From: Desmodus rotundus
Lineage: Eukaryota > Chordata > Mammalia > Chiroptera > Phyllostomidae
Direction: 5' to 3'
DNA length: 64,000 nucleotides
Assembly: GCF_022682495.2 (NCBI RefSeq)
Contig: NC_071398.1
Coordinates: 11,848,934-11,912,933, forward strand
Notes under the pieces: generated by a model
The model's input: only the letters and a program-made list of their open reading frames with translations
What the model was told of the DNA's origin: nothing
Databases searched by the model: none
Shown here: positions 35,537-46,680 of the stretch, piece after piece
Layout of the letters: every line of letters begins with the position of its first letter
Numbering within the stretch: position 1 is the stretch's first letter
Program-made: the position numbers and the translations under genes

Positions 35537-36955
35537 ACTTATTTTTATTAACCATGGGAAAGCTACCACCACTTGAAATGATATAAGTTGAATGTATTGA
35601 CATATCTTCATTAATGATCTCTGAAACATTTCGTTTTACCTTAATGAAAACATATTTGTTTGAACAGAAATTGAAGCATAAATCATGACTGCATGGAAAA
35701 AGATGTTGCATGAACGACCTAAATAGGACAATCAATCCAGAGCACCTCAGATTCCCATTTATTCGTTGAGTTTAGACCAATCCATTTCCTGGCCATTGTG
35801 AACTCCAAATCCCTCATCCGAAATAATTAATGTTAGATCCGCATTTCTAAGTTTTCAAAACTATTTCAGGAGACCAGACCACAAACCTAAAATCATTAAA
35901 CTCAGGGTTTGCACATGGTACGCTTTCTCAATTACCCCCTTAATCAGAAAGAATGAAGTTTATTATTACTAATACATTAACAGCATATTTATTAACAAAT
36001 TTAAATTATGTACCTGTTATTTGTTTATAAGAGGAAACCTGTCTCTCTTTCAGCATTATATATCTATACACACTTTTTATGCAAAGTCTTTCTATCTTAT
36101 AAATAAGTCTGTATGTGTATGTGTGTGTATATGTGTGTGTGTGTATATATATACACACATATATATTAAAAACAGACTTCATTTTTATTGCCAAACTCTA
36201 ATGTTATCTGCTGAGAAAGCATTTCTCAACCTCAAGAAAATTTTACTTAACTTGGAAAAATATGATTCACTGTGGAGGCCATAACTGGAAATCTAATTTT
36301 ACATATAGCATTCTTAGGCATTTACTGACTGCTTAATTTGATGGCTTGGGATCTATTTATAGTTATGATAAAAAAAATACATGTTAGAACACATTCCTGA
36401 ATGACACAGTTATTTAATGACTGTCATGTTCACTGGCCAAAACCAGCATTATTATCAGCATTTAAAGAGATATATGGATTTGCTGAATGTGATACAAAGA
36501 AGAGAATGTAATCTGTATGGAATTTTTACATCTACCCTGATTCATGCTTCACATCCCAAGCTTTATGAATTTTTTATTCATGTCTTTATTTAGTTAGTTC
36601 ATATCCTAGCTTAAAACTAATTTCCCAGCTCTATTATCAAAATCTACTTGATTTGAGTTAAATCAGGAAATTAGAAATGAAATGGTCTGTAGTAAAAATA
36701 TTTATGCATTAGTTAGATTTCAGAAATATTTCCCTAGTGGACATTTTAACATGCCTGGGTTAAATGGACCCAGAAACACAGAACTGCTTCTTCTAACTCA
36801 TATTTATAATAGGAAACATTCCTAGTGAAAAAAAATTGGATATCCTAATTTTCTCAGGAAAATGATATGTGTGTGTATGTGTGTGCATGGAAAATGTAAA
36901 ATATTTTGGATACATTATAGAAATACTCCTTGGAAATATCTTTCTGTCTTTATAA
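35537..36955. other. AT-rich non-coding stretch
   Basis: No gene. A (TG/TA)n microsatellite lies at 36110-36168. The other sequence is unassigned. Confidence 0.5.
36110..36168. repeat. (TG)n/(TA)n microsatellite
   Basis: tatgtgtatgtgtgtgt runs into tatatata and acacacat. Confidence 0.9.
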
Positions 36956-36959
36956 ATAG

Positions 36960-37455
36960 ATAACGCTTCATTGATTCTGTAAATGTTCCCTAAGGACATA
37001 TATTGGTGGACAAGACGAAATACAAGAGATCCTAACACAATAGGTCTACTCCCTAAATGTGCCCCCAACGTACTCCTGGTTACAATAAGCGCTGATTGCA
37101 TTAGCGAGGAGTAAGGCACGTGAGCTCAGAAATGAGTTCCGTCCTGTGGTGTTGGCTCTCGGCCCATGAAGAGGAGCCTGCCAGCGGGGATAACAGGAGG
37201 ACACTAGACAGGATACCAGGAAGTGCAGTCACAAATAGCTCGGGCTGACTGAAAACACAGACAGATAAGACGGGTCAGATCGAGTGACAAGGGTGGACTG
37301 TGATGAAAATTAGCATGGAACCCTCCCAGGAGATCAGTTTGGGGAATGGCAAGGGAAGGCTGTCCAAGCAGGTATAGGGACGTTCACAAATGGTCTCTGG
37401 TGCCATGACTAGGAATTCAGGATTTTATTCTCAATAACTGAGATAGGAACCTGAC
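36960..37455 (-). repeat. L2-like remnant, minus strand
   Basis: 'gattctgtaaatgttccctaagg...ggtggacaagac', 'ggcaagggaaggctgtcc' and 'aggattttattctcaataactg' resemble the reversed L2 3' part. Heavily decayed, with vague boundaries. Confidence 0.4.
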
Positions 37456-38109
37456 ATAGACAGTTTAGCATTTCCGAGGACTCATTCTAGCAAGTTTGTA
37501 ATATCTACGTGCTATTTTTTTTTTAAATTAAGCCAAGGCCTGGTAGTTCTTCACTCTCTTTTATCCTCCCATATCAGTTCTTCAGTTTAAAGCCGAAGCT
37601 CTGAATCACAGGAACACAGAGGTTTTCTTTCCTCGTGGTCTTCCCCCTTACTGCTCTCCAATTCATCATGACATTTACGAGAACAGGAAAGAGATTACAT
37701 TTTGAGAAAGAAACAAACTTTGACCCCTTCTTTTATTCCATCAAAAATCCCACGGGTGCAGAACAGAATGGGGAGGGAGTTTCCAAAGGTGACCCCAGTG
37801 TGACATTGGCCTTTGCTGAGTAGCAGGGTGTGCCTCCTTGACATACCCTATGGTAAGGGGAAGGACAGGGAAAAGAACTATTTCCCTAGGATGTTTCCCT
37901 TAAAGTTTTCCCTCCAGATGAGCATGCCTGTTTACATGTTCCCATGAGCAGCAGAAACTATGTTGCATGTGCAACGTTCTTAAACAGTTCTGAGAGTGCA
38001 GGATGGTTTATATGTATGATTAATACTAATTAATAATTAGATGAGAATTTAAAATATATAATTAATCAAGCATTCGATTTCTAATTTTTTACTCCAGTTT
38101 TTAGTAGTT
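37456..38109. other. Non-coding stretch, nothing recognised
   Basis: No gene or named repeat. Confidence 0.45.
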
Positions 38110-38260
38110 TATTTATTGTTAAGTATATGGATTTTTAAATTGAATTTATCAAGGGCTAACATTGATTAATACAATTACATAGGTTTCAGGTGTACAATTT
38201 TATAATACTTTATCAGTATATTGTACTGTGTATTCACCACCTCAAGTCTCCCCTAATGAT
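38110..38260 (-). mobile_element. L1 3' UTR end fragment
   Basis: Reversed L1MA-type terminus: 'taacattgattaatacaa', 'ataggtttcaggtgtacaat', 'gtattcaccacctcaagtctccc'. It matches the modules near 9645 and 17748. Confidence 0.75.
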
Positions 38261-38266
38261 GGTGCG

Positions 38267-38299
<33 letters not shown>

Positions 38300-38362
38300 C
38301 CCCCCCCTCTCTCTGGTGCGCTCTCTCTTTCCCTTGCATGCACACACACACACAACACACCT
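38261..38362. repeat. (CT)n, C-run and (CA)n microsatellite cluster
   Basis: ggtgcgctctttctctctct leads a long CT array, then nine or so Cs, then a second ggtgcgctctctcttt, then cacacacacacac. The repeated ggtgcgctct word suggests a slipped duplication. Confidence 0.9.
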
Positions 38363-39220
38363 GATCTTCTGATCTTACGTGCATATGTTTCTGTGAAATT
38401 CAGACTGGTAAAACACAAACACACATGCACGCACACGCTAGCACCAACATTCCTGGCTGACCAAAAATTTCAATGCTTGAAGTCAAGAACAGGCTTTTCA
38501 AGAAATAGGCAAGAGCCACTTGTCCCAGAGTAACCAGTTTGCACAACAATCCTGTGACAAGGTTTGCGAAGCACATCAAGCCTTTGCGGCATCGTTAACA
38601 GGGAGGCTTTCCTGTCTGTTTACTTCTAGCGTGAACTCTGAAGTCTCTGCATCTGTTTTAGGTCGAACAGGAATCTCTGTCCCAATGAGAACACAAACAA
38701 AGGACTGGGGAAAACTGGCTTCTGGCATCTTCCACGTCTGTCTCCTACTACCTCACTTAACTAATCCGCGTAAGCATTTCACTCAAAATCCTATTATCAT
38801 TCCCTGTTCACCCGAGGGCAGTTCCCCAGGTCATATTCTGAGAAATACTAGCATCCCCACAAATTGTGACCCTGAGTGGACTATGCTTTGGAAATGCTTC
38901 CTGCAACAAAATATCCTTTTCAAGAAATTCACAATTCATGGGAATATATTGAATTCTCAATGTGACACCTTGCATACAGTGTCTTACCCAGGATTTTTCA
39001 AACCTTAGCTGACAGCAGAATCTTCCTTCCTTTACTATGCACACACATACATGAATGCACACATAAACATACACACACACCAAGTGATAGCACAGAAACC
39101 CATTTTTAGTGACACTGACTGAGAAAATAGAGTAATTTATACATCTGTTAGTGTGGCATTCAAGGATTTTTATAGTCTATTCTAAGTCTTCTTTTATAAC
39201 CTCATTTCCCCTGAGATTTT
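38363..39220. other. Non-coding stretch with a 162-codon incidental frame
   Basis: An open frame at 38520-39008 resembles no protein I know. Near 38990-39030 a short 'ggatttttcaaaccttag...cagcagaatc' segment faintly resembles a hAT MER-type end. Confidence 0.4.
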
Positions 39221-39223
39221 AAG

Positions 39224-40085
39224 GAGAAATTCCCCAAGCTGGCAAAGGAACTAGACACGCAAGGCCAGGAAGCTCAGAGAGTCCCAAAGAAGTTGGACCC
39301 AAGGAGAAACACACTAAGACACATCATAATTGCATTACCCAAGATGAAAGAATAGGAGAGAATTTCTAAAAGCAGCAAGAGAAGAGGAGACAGTTACCTA
39401 CAAAGGAGTTCCCATAAGACTGTCAGCTGATTTCTCAAAAGAAATCTTGCAGGCAAGAAGGGGCTGGAAAGAAGTATTCAAAGTCATGAAAGGCAAGGAC
39501 CTACATCCAAGATTGCTCTACCCAGCAAAGATATCATTTAGGATGGAAGGGCAGATAAAGTGCTTCCCAGAAAAGGTCAAGTTAAAGGAGTTCATCATCA
39601 CCAAGCCCTTACTATATGAAATGTTAAAGGGCCTTATCTAAGAAATAGAAGACAATCAAAACTATGAATAGTAAAATGACAACAAACTCACAACTATCAA
39701 CAACTGAACCTAAAACTAAAACAAAAATAAAAATAAACTAAACAAACAGCTAGAACAGGAACAGAATCACAGAAATGGAGATCACAGGGAGGGATATCAG
39801 TGGGGAGGGGGAGGAGTGGAATGGGGAAAAGGCACAGGGAATAAGAAGCATAAATGATAGGTACAAAGTAGGCTGGGGGAGGTTAAGAATAGTATGGGAA
39901 ATGGAGAAGCCAGAGAACTTATGTGTACGACCCATGAACATAACTAAGGGGTAGGGGGAATGCTGATGGGAGTGGTTTGCAGGGCTGAAGGGGATAAAGG
40001 GAAGAAAAAATGGGATAACTGTAAAAGCATAATCAATAAAATATACTTTAAATATAATATATATAATAAATATAATGTAATATAA
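39224..40085 (+). mobile_element. HAL1-like retroposon, 3' half of ORF1 and 3' UTR
   Basis: From about 39224 to 39640 the sequence follows the C-terminal part of the L1/HAL1 ORF1 (RNA-binding protein): 'caaaggagttcccataagac', 'gctgatttctcaaaagaa', 'ctctacccagcaaag', 'ggagttcatcatcaccaag', 'tatgaaatgttaaaggg'. The frame is broken. There is no ORF2: a G-rich 3' UTR ending in 'gcataatcaataaaatata' follows at once, the structure of a half-LINE. The AT-rich tail to 40085 is degenerate. Related 3' ends lie at 46485 and 60264. Confidence 0.82.
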
Positions 40086-40425
40086 TAACATAATACAATC
40101 TTGGAAAGTAGAGTTTCCTGTTATGCCTTCTCAAGTCTGTTATTTATGCCACAGCTCAGCCTCTACCCACCCCCACTCCCCAGCATCTCTGTGCCGGGTG
40201 ACCTCTGCTGGCTACTGCTGACTCTTTGCAGGTACTCAAGAAAAAGCCTTAGTAGAACACGTGTTGGTCTAGTAAGACCATAGGAGCCTTTTCCAAGAAC
40301 ATCTCTAGACACACTTTAATTCCTCTTGATGATCTCAAAAAAACATATGTGGTAGAGAAGCATATACTCTTGATTATGTCTGAGAAATGACATGGTATGT
40401 TACAGGAAAAAAGAGTCTTCTTAGA
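40086..40425. other. Non-coding stretch, nothing recognised
   Basis: No gene or named repeat. Confidence 0.45.
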
Positions 40426-40427
40426 TC

Positions 40428-40600
40428 AGGGTTCCAGTCGTTACTTTGCCACTTGATACCTAAGTCATTATGATGGTCTTTACATTTTGTAGATCCATCA
40501 CATTTATGTTGGGATAACAAAATATCCCTCAAGGAACTGCTCTGAATATAAAATAAAATCAATGGTGTAAGTGAGGACATCTCAATTCTAGCAAATACAT
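40428..40600 (+). repeat. Possible MIR SINE, plus strand
   Basis: 'gggttccagtcgttactttgccacttgatacctaag' matches the order of the MIR core (gttcgaatcc...tgccacttact). The rest is weak. Confidence 0.45.
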
Positions 40601-40619
40601 TGTATCTTTTCAATCCAGA

Positions 40620-40860
40620 AAACTGACAATAATAATTAAGGATAATAACTAGCATGCATTATGATTCGCTGTGTGTGGTTCAATGTGCCATACTAAAAAG
40701 AACATGCAATACAAATTGCATTAAATTCTACTAGTATCCTTCCCAACTTCACAAGTGGAAAACTAAGTTTCAGAAGTTAAATACTTAACTCAAGGTCATA
40801 GAACAAGTAAGAGGTGGAGCTGAGTTCCAAAAATCCTATTCTTGTTCAGGAAGCTCTATT
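40620..40860 (-). repeat. MIR SINE, minus strand
   Basis: Reversed MIR: 'ataactagcatgcattatg', 'ttcacaagtggaaaactaagtttcagaagttaaatacttaactcaaggtcatagaacaagtaagaggtggagctgagttcc'. The central domain is well preserved. Confidence 0.78.
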
Positions 40861-41335
40861 GAATGCTCCTAGAGGCACCCAACCTATTGTACACGTCTGT
40901 TTAGCCTTGTCAAGCCCAACGCGGCATCGATCATGCTCCTAGTGAGCAAGAAACTAACAGATTTATTTATTCACAGACATGAACTATCTTAGTGGAAATT
41001 CTACAAACAATTGCTACCTGTTTAGTCGGCTGTTAGGTCTAATTAGTGTGAACTGGATACTAAATCCATCGTTTTATATCACAGCCCATTTGTTCTCAGA
41101 GTAGAAGACTCTGTTCTCATGTCCATCAGAACTGGAGTCCATAATAAATCCATCGTCAGACACATTTATTAGGATACATATGGTGCCGACATTCCTAGAG
41201 CTGTTTTCTTTTTCTTTTTTTAAATGCAGGAATAGGGACTTTTTTAAAAAGTTACTATTTTGAAACTTGGTGTAACCTTTAAAATGACTTGATTCTACCC
41301 AACCTAGATATGAAGATCCAGGCACAAAGAGAAGA
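40861..41335. other. Non-coding stretch, nothing recognised
   Basis: No gene. A minus-strand frame of 123 codons at 41074-41445 partly overlaps a MIR-like segment and looks incidental. Confidence 0.45.
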
Positions 41336-41420
41336 AATGAGTAATCTGCATCTTCCCAGCATGTTAGTGGCAGAGCTGTGACTTGGTCCTGTGTGTCGGA
41401 AGTAGTTATGAGTGTGCTTT
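41336..41420 (-). repeat. Possible MIR SINE fragment, minus strand
   Basis: 'cccagcatgttagtggcagagctgtgacttggtcctg' has the order of the reversed MIR core (cacagctagtaagtggcagagcc). Short. Confidence 0.5.
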
Positions 41421-41940
41421 TGGCTTCTGGTCGTTGGAATGCCACCCCTTGTAAGGAAATAGAAATTTTAATGAATTACTGGGACTCCCGGAAAACCTCT
41501 AGGTCAAATAAAACCATGAAAATGAACTGGAGGACAATTAAGACACAATAGTCTAACACCTTGAACCACATCCTGCACAAGTTCTTTCTTAATGAGGGAG
41601 TTTCATTATTGTTCCGTTGTTTCACTGAGTAGTAAAAAACACGCTGAAATTTTTCATGGCCTGTCTTGACCTTTCTTCAGCTAAAACAGGTATCTGGCCT
41701 TCAGGGATGGGTTACTGGAGTCAAGGTTAAAGGCAGCTGACTGACCAGAAGAGGAAACCAATGACTGAAGGGCATGGAGACCTATAGTGAAGAAGATACA
41801 TGGAACTCCAATCTTCTGATGCCTGTTTTTCTCTGCATTTGTATCTTTTTACCATATGTAGGTACAGATAATAGTGACTCTTCTCTTCATCTTCCTTGTC
41901 ACTGGGTTATTTTCATTCTATTTAAAATATATATTTAATT
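41421..41940. other. Non-coding stretch, nothing recognised
   Basis: No gene or named repeat. Confidence 0.45.
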
Positions 41941-41944
41941 ATTT

Positions 41945-42090
41945 TAAACTGTATAACCGCACAGTGCTAAGTGCTTTTACATGTTATCATTTATGGTTAT
42001 TATAATGCCTATCTCCACTCTGGGAGGAAGAATGTAACCATTTTGTGGATGATTTAGTTCAAGTTCAAAGATGTTGAGTATACAAAACCT
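41945..42090 (-). repeat. MIR SINE truncated beside an LTR
   Basis: 'acagtgctaagtgcttttacatgttatcatttatgg', 'ccattttgtggatgatttagttcaagttcaaagatg' follow the reversed MIR. The core that should come next is missing where the LTR begins at 42101. Confidence 0.65.
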
Positions 42091-42100
42091 TCATTCTCCC

Positions 42101-42690
42101 TGTTTAGGAGACCGTTCTGCATGGTGTGGGCCCAGTTCCCACTCAGAAAGGCCAGTGGGGAGTGAGGTCCAGCACACAGGACCCACACCCACGGATAGGT
42201 TCTCCCGTGGGGAATCAGGCCTCCATTGTACCTAGGCCACTTTGAGACTTGCTTTTTGCTAAAACTCCCTCACCCTGAATTGAGGCAGCAAATGTTTACT
42301 GCATATCTTTAAAGTAACTTCCTAAAATCTATGCTGGACCTTCCAAGGACCAGTGTAACCAGCTTAACCACTTTTCCCTTTACATTTGCAAATATCCTTC
42401 CTCTTTTATGTAATTAGCAACACCCTCTCCTTTGTTTTCTGTAACCACCTAAAGTGAACCTGTGCATAGTAAATGCAGATCATCCTCAACATAATGTGCC
42501 CAGAAAAGCAATAAAAGCCTGTCAAGGTGCTTTCCTCTTGAGAGAGTGGCTGTGCTGTCCCTTTTTCTCCACAGGACATGGTAGTCCCTGTGACTTTGTC
42601 CATTGCAGCCACAACACACGGATCCCACGAGGGCCTGGATCCGCATCACCCCTGGATTCTCTGGTGGTGTAGACTTTGCCTTTGCAGCCA
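42101..42690 (+). mobile_element. Endogenous-retrovirus LTR, copy 2
   Basis: Closely related to the LTR at 6270 over almost its whole length: shared ggagaccgttctg, ggttctcccgtggggaatcagg, the polyadenylation signal gcaataaaagcctgtc near 42508, and ggtggtgt near the end. It starts with canonical TG. Its 3' edge is longer than in copy 1 and uncertain. I found no matching target duplication, so flanking sequence may be deleted or rearranged. No retroviral coding remnants are adjacent, and short open frames inside it are incidental. Confidence 0.82.
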
Positions 42691-43635
42691 GCAAAGCCCA
42701 GAGGAGGACTTTGTAGCAGATAACAAAAGTGATAAGGGTAAGAGGGTTCTAAAGCTTAGCAAGACACAAAAGGAGGGTGATTCAGCCAGAAATGACCATA
42801 TGCAGAATCAATGCATTAATTAGATCAGCCACCAACTGAAAACACCCAGTCAGTCTGAACAGATGGGATCAAGTGCACAAGGGATGTTGCCCTGCAGACT
42901 AGACGGGGCTCTGAGTGTGTCACTTAAATCTATGGTGCTTTCACCCTGCTGCCAAAACGTCACATGATTCTTCCTTCACCCGAAAGTCTTGGAAGAAGTA
43001 AGGCTATGGTGCAGAAATGACAGGGCCTGAACAGTTACCTCCAAAATCTAAAGATCACCCGCCCAGACTGTTTATTTGGACCCCCTTTCTTGCTCTAGTA
43101 CCGGCATTTGGAGGAAGGTTGGTAGTGCTGTGTATATGAGGAAGTCCGGATTCCTAATAGACCAATTAAACTGTATATGCTGCACTCATCCTAGCAAAGT
43201 TAAACTTGGTGTTAGGATGCATCCTGCTGCTTGTTCAATAACCAATGATGTCAATTAATTCACAGTCTCAGTGCCCAGTTTTACAAAACAGATCACAGCC
43301 TACAGAAGCTGGTTGTACTTAACTATGGTTTTAGAACCTCTGAGTCCTGTTTTTCCCTCGAAGTGTAAGTGACTTAGTATTCAAAACAACACTGGTATAT
43401 TCTCTTAATGTGTATCAAGGATGATGATGATGATGACAATAATATAAAACTAAATAATAACAGACTGCGTTTATTTATCAAGATACCTCTGTTTAATGAA
43501 CACCCATTTTTTCTGTATTTAAATACTGAACCAGATTTTTGCGTATTTCAATAGTAGATAACCTATGAACTAACTACCCATAGGAGCTTAGATACTTAAT
43601 TGATCATGCCCCTGCATATGTTATATTCAGTTTCC
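42691..43635. other. Non-coding stretch, nothing recognised
   Basis: The first part could still be LTR-proximal retroviral sequence, but I see no primer-binding site. A short (GAT)n run lies near 43421-43435. No gene. Confidence 0.4.
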
Positions 43636-43639
43636 GAAA

Positions 43640-43775
43640 TTACAAGTAAAATCTCCCTATTTCTATGGTGGTATCCATTTTGTAATATATAAATGTATCA
43701 AATCAGCATAGTGTACTCCTTAAACTTACACAATGTTCTATGTCAATTATAGCTCAAAAAGCTGGGGGAAAACCA
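43640..43775 (+). mobile_element. L1M 3' end fragment
   Basis: 'atggtggtatccattttgtaatatataaatgtatcaaatcagcatagtgtactccttaaacttacacaatgttctatgtcaattatagctcaaaaagctg', in outline the L1M 3' terminus on the plus strand. Confidence 0.65.
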
Positions 43776-44795
43776 ATATTTCCTATTTCTGTTTCCTATT
43801 TCCCAATTAATAGAGTATCTCTGTGCAATTTTCAAATGATGCCTTTTGTAGGTGATCATGTCTGTTGATAAATATGAAATGGGCCTGATTGGTCAGTAAT
43901 TACCCATGACTACTCACACGCAGGGATGAACAACGGTGCTTTCGAGATGGAGAAAACTGTATGTGTACTCAGGGCTGGTTAGCACAGTCCCTGTCGGCCA
44001 CACAGTCCCCGGCAGTGGTCACTCCATTCACATTTTCACGATGCCCAAAGCTGGATCTTGCCCATCTCTGTAACTTGTCTGCCATCTAACCACACATCAA
44101 AGGAAGTAACTCTTCCTGACTATTTGGAAAATGTGTTGTTTCTCATGTCTTAAGATTGTACACCCATGCAATAGGGCAGCACTAGAGAAATGGCTCTAAC
44201 ATGGGAGCCCTGCAGAAATTACACAGATTTAGTCGACAATTTGAAACATCAGAGAAAGAAAATAAGTCTTGGCTTTATTTCTAAGAAAAATACAGTGGGG
44301 ATACAGCAGTGAAATACTTAGCGAGGCTCAGAGGCAGTCCTTAATGACAGTTCGCGTCACCTCCCCTGAGGTTCCTGGGGCCTCCCAGAAGGCAGGAGTT
44401 CATTCAATGTGAACCTGTCTCTCTCGTCATTCAGACAGCCCGCTGTGCCCCTCACATGGTGCCCTAAGCCACTGTGCGGTGCTTCTCCCAGCTGGTCCTG
44501 AAATGTCATCTTTCTACTGAGAATGCTTTTGAGATAATTTTGAAGAACCTAATAGGAGAATACACGTAGAGATTAAAATGAGCCAAAACCCGGTCCTTGC
44601 AAAGTTTTCCTTGTCAATGAAGAAGAGAGGTTTCTGATGAGTAACACTCCCCTCCAACTCTGCCATTAATTTCCTGACTAAGTAACAGGGAGAATAATGG
44701 TTACCTGAATCACCTTAGTGACAGGTGAGGGGATCGGAAGCATGTTAAGCTTTATAAAAGGGGTCTTTCAGCTATTCATCGAATAATATAAATTA
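43776..44795. other. Non-coding stretch, nothing recognised
   Basis: No gene or named repeat. 44340-44510 is somewhat GC-richer. Confidence 0.45.
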
Positions 44796-44799
44796 ACTG

Positions 44800-44960
44800 A
44801 TTTTTATCTAGCATTACTTGAGTACTTTCTAGGTTCCAGGCACTATGTTAAGTACTTTAGATGTAATAATTCATATACTAGTCCTAATAATGCCAAGAGG
44901 TAGTTACTAATAGTATCCTATTTTATAGAAAATAAATATATGGCACTGAAAATTTTACAG
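44800..44960 (-). repeat. MIR SINE, minus strand
   Basis: 'cttgagtactttctaggttccaggcactatgttaagtactttagatgtaataattc' and 'taataatgccaagaggtagttactaatag' are the reversed MIR terminus and 3' core. Confidence 0.75.
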
Positions 44961-45865
44961 AGGGCAACCCACTTTCACTGTTTATTTGGCCTTTCTGAAA
45001 TGTCCTGAGACAGGCCTGGATGTCCTTGCAATCAGTGGAAATGAGCTGCCCCCAGGGAGTGTGAACTGCCCCAGGGGAGATCAGCCGTGGGTGGGGGCAT
45101 TTCCTCCTAATGAGGGCAATTACGGGGAAGTATTCCACTATCAGCAGTCAGCGGAAATTACAGTTGCTAGGAGAATTGATGCCTTAGTCCTGGAGGTGGA
45201 TCTGAGCACTGCACTAGAGAACCCTCTAGCTGCCTAGTGGATAAGCTCTGGATGTGTGATGCAGGCATGGGTGAACTAAATGAGGAGCAGGTCGGAACAT
45301 ATTTGTCTGATGTCTCACAGCAGAGGACCACAGTAAGACCTCACTCTCTGTCGCTGATTGGTTCTACAACTTTAAGTGAAATGACATATCACAAAACCAG
45401 TTACCTTAGGCTCATTGATAATAAATAAGGGTTAAGGTCCTAAAGGCATCTCATCAACTCTGCTCAAGGACCTGCAGTACTTATCATGTCCTTTGAGGTT
45501 AGTTTCATATTCACCATGTTCAGATTTCTTTCTTCCATCTGGAAGAAGCACAAGCTGAATGATCATTAAGGGATATTCATATATTCCGAACGGTGAATAA
45601 TGGAACGTGAGAGCCACCCGGTGGAACAGGAAGTAACGGGCTTTGTAGTGAAGACCACTCTGGCCACTCAAAACAAGAGAAAGAAATGAATTGTGTCAAA
45701 AGTCCACCACACAGAACAAGGCTGCTAGAGGCGATACTGAGATTAGGTTATACTGAACTAGGACAAGAGAGAAGAAAGAGAATCACCATGTGGTGAGGTC
45801 TGCTGTGTGTGTTTCAGTTTTATTATCAATTTCAGTTATTTAAAACTCTCTGAATGTTAAGATAT
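44961..45865. other. Non-coding stretch with an 83-codon incidental frame
   Basis: The frame at 44986-45237 ends in a run of small residues and matches no family I know; an opposing frame covers part of it. It may be an old repeat I cannot name. Confidence 0.35.
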
Positions 45866-45965
45866 CACAACCAGATGAGGAAATAAAGATTCGGAGAGGC
45901 AAAGTGAGTTGTCTAAGGTGACACAGCTAAAAAGTAACGTACCTCATATTTGTGCAGATACGTCT
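45866..45965 (-). repeat. MIR SINE fragment, minus strand
   Basis: 'agatgaggaaataaagattcggagaggcaaagtgagttgtctaaggtgacacagctaaaaagtaa' is the reversed MIR centre, quite well kept. Confidence 0.75.
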
Positions 45966-46480
45966 AGTCATAATTAGGTGACCTTGTCTACTAGAGGCTA
46001 TACTCCCTGTCTGTAAATTTCATAAGTTTATTATTAAACCATGATTATAATATTTGACATTAATAGCCATTTTATAATTTGCTATAAAAATAATATTTTT
46101 GGAATTTATTTTGTTTTTTTTTTCCTTCATAACTTGTCTGAAAAGCAAAGCAAAAAATGATAGTCCTTGTTTTAAATATGGGAGGGCTTAGGCTTAAACA
46201 AGGAAAGGGTCCTTTTGTCTTTGCCACTGCCTGGCCTGCTGTGGCATCTGTCACTTACCTGGAACGGTGGAATTCCCACCCTCATGTTTTACCCCAGGCA
46301 ATAGCTAGCACTCTGAGCATGCAAGGCAAGGTGGGTTGGGTTTTAACAGACTGAACTCAGTGTCCTGCAGAGATGTACATCATTTCTTTGTTGGTGCCTT
46401 CCCTCCAAAATCACACTCAGAGTCGAAGTGACTTGTCCAAAGCAACTCAGCTTGGACACGGCAGTGTCAAACCAGATTGG
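45966..46480. other. Non-coding stretch with a weak MIR trace
   Basis: 'gaagtgacttgtccaaagcaactcagcttggacacggcagtg' near 46417-46465 faintly follows the reversed MIR core. No gene. Confidence 0.4.
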
Positions 46481-46484
46481 TAGG

Positions 46485-46680
46485 TACAAAATAGACAGGG
46501 GAAGGTTAAGAATGGTATAGGAAATGGAGTAGCCAAAGAATTCATATGCATGGCCCATGGACATGAATTAAGGGGTAGAGGTTGCTGGAGGGAATGGGGA
46601 TACCAGGTGGAGGGGGGGCCCGGGTGAAAAATTAGGACAACTGAAATGGCATAATCAATAAAATATATTTTAAAAATAAA
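46485..46680 (+). mobile_element. HAL1-like retroposon 3' end
   Basis: Only the 3' UTR is present: 'taggtacaaaatagacaggggaaggttaagaatgg', 'ggaaatggagtagcc', 'catggacatgaattaagggg', then 'gcataatcaataaaatata'. It aligns by eye with 39866-40050, and with the reverse of 60270-60460. Confidence 0.82.

Noticed and set aside
38520..39008. 162-codon plus-strand frame
   Set aside because: No domain or family resemblance, a cysteine/serine/threonine-rich random look, and no promoter or polyA evidence.
41074..41445. 123-codon minus-strand frame
   Set aside because: Overlaps a reversed MIR-like segment at its start and has no recognised domain.
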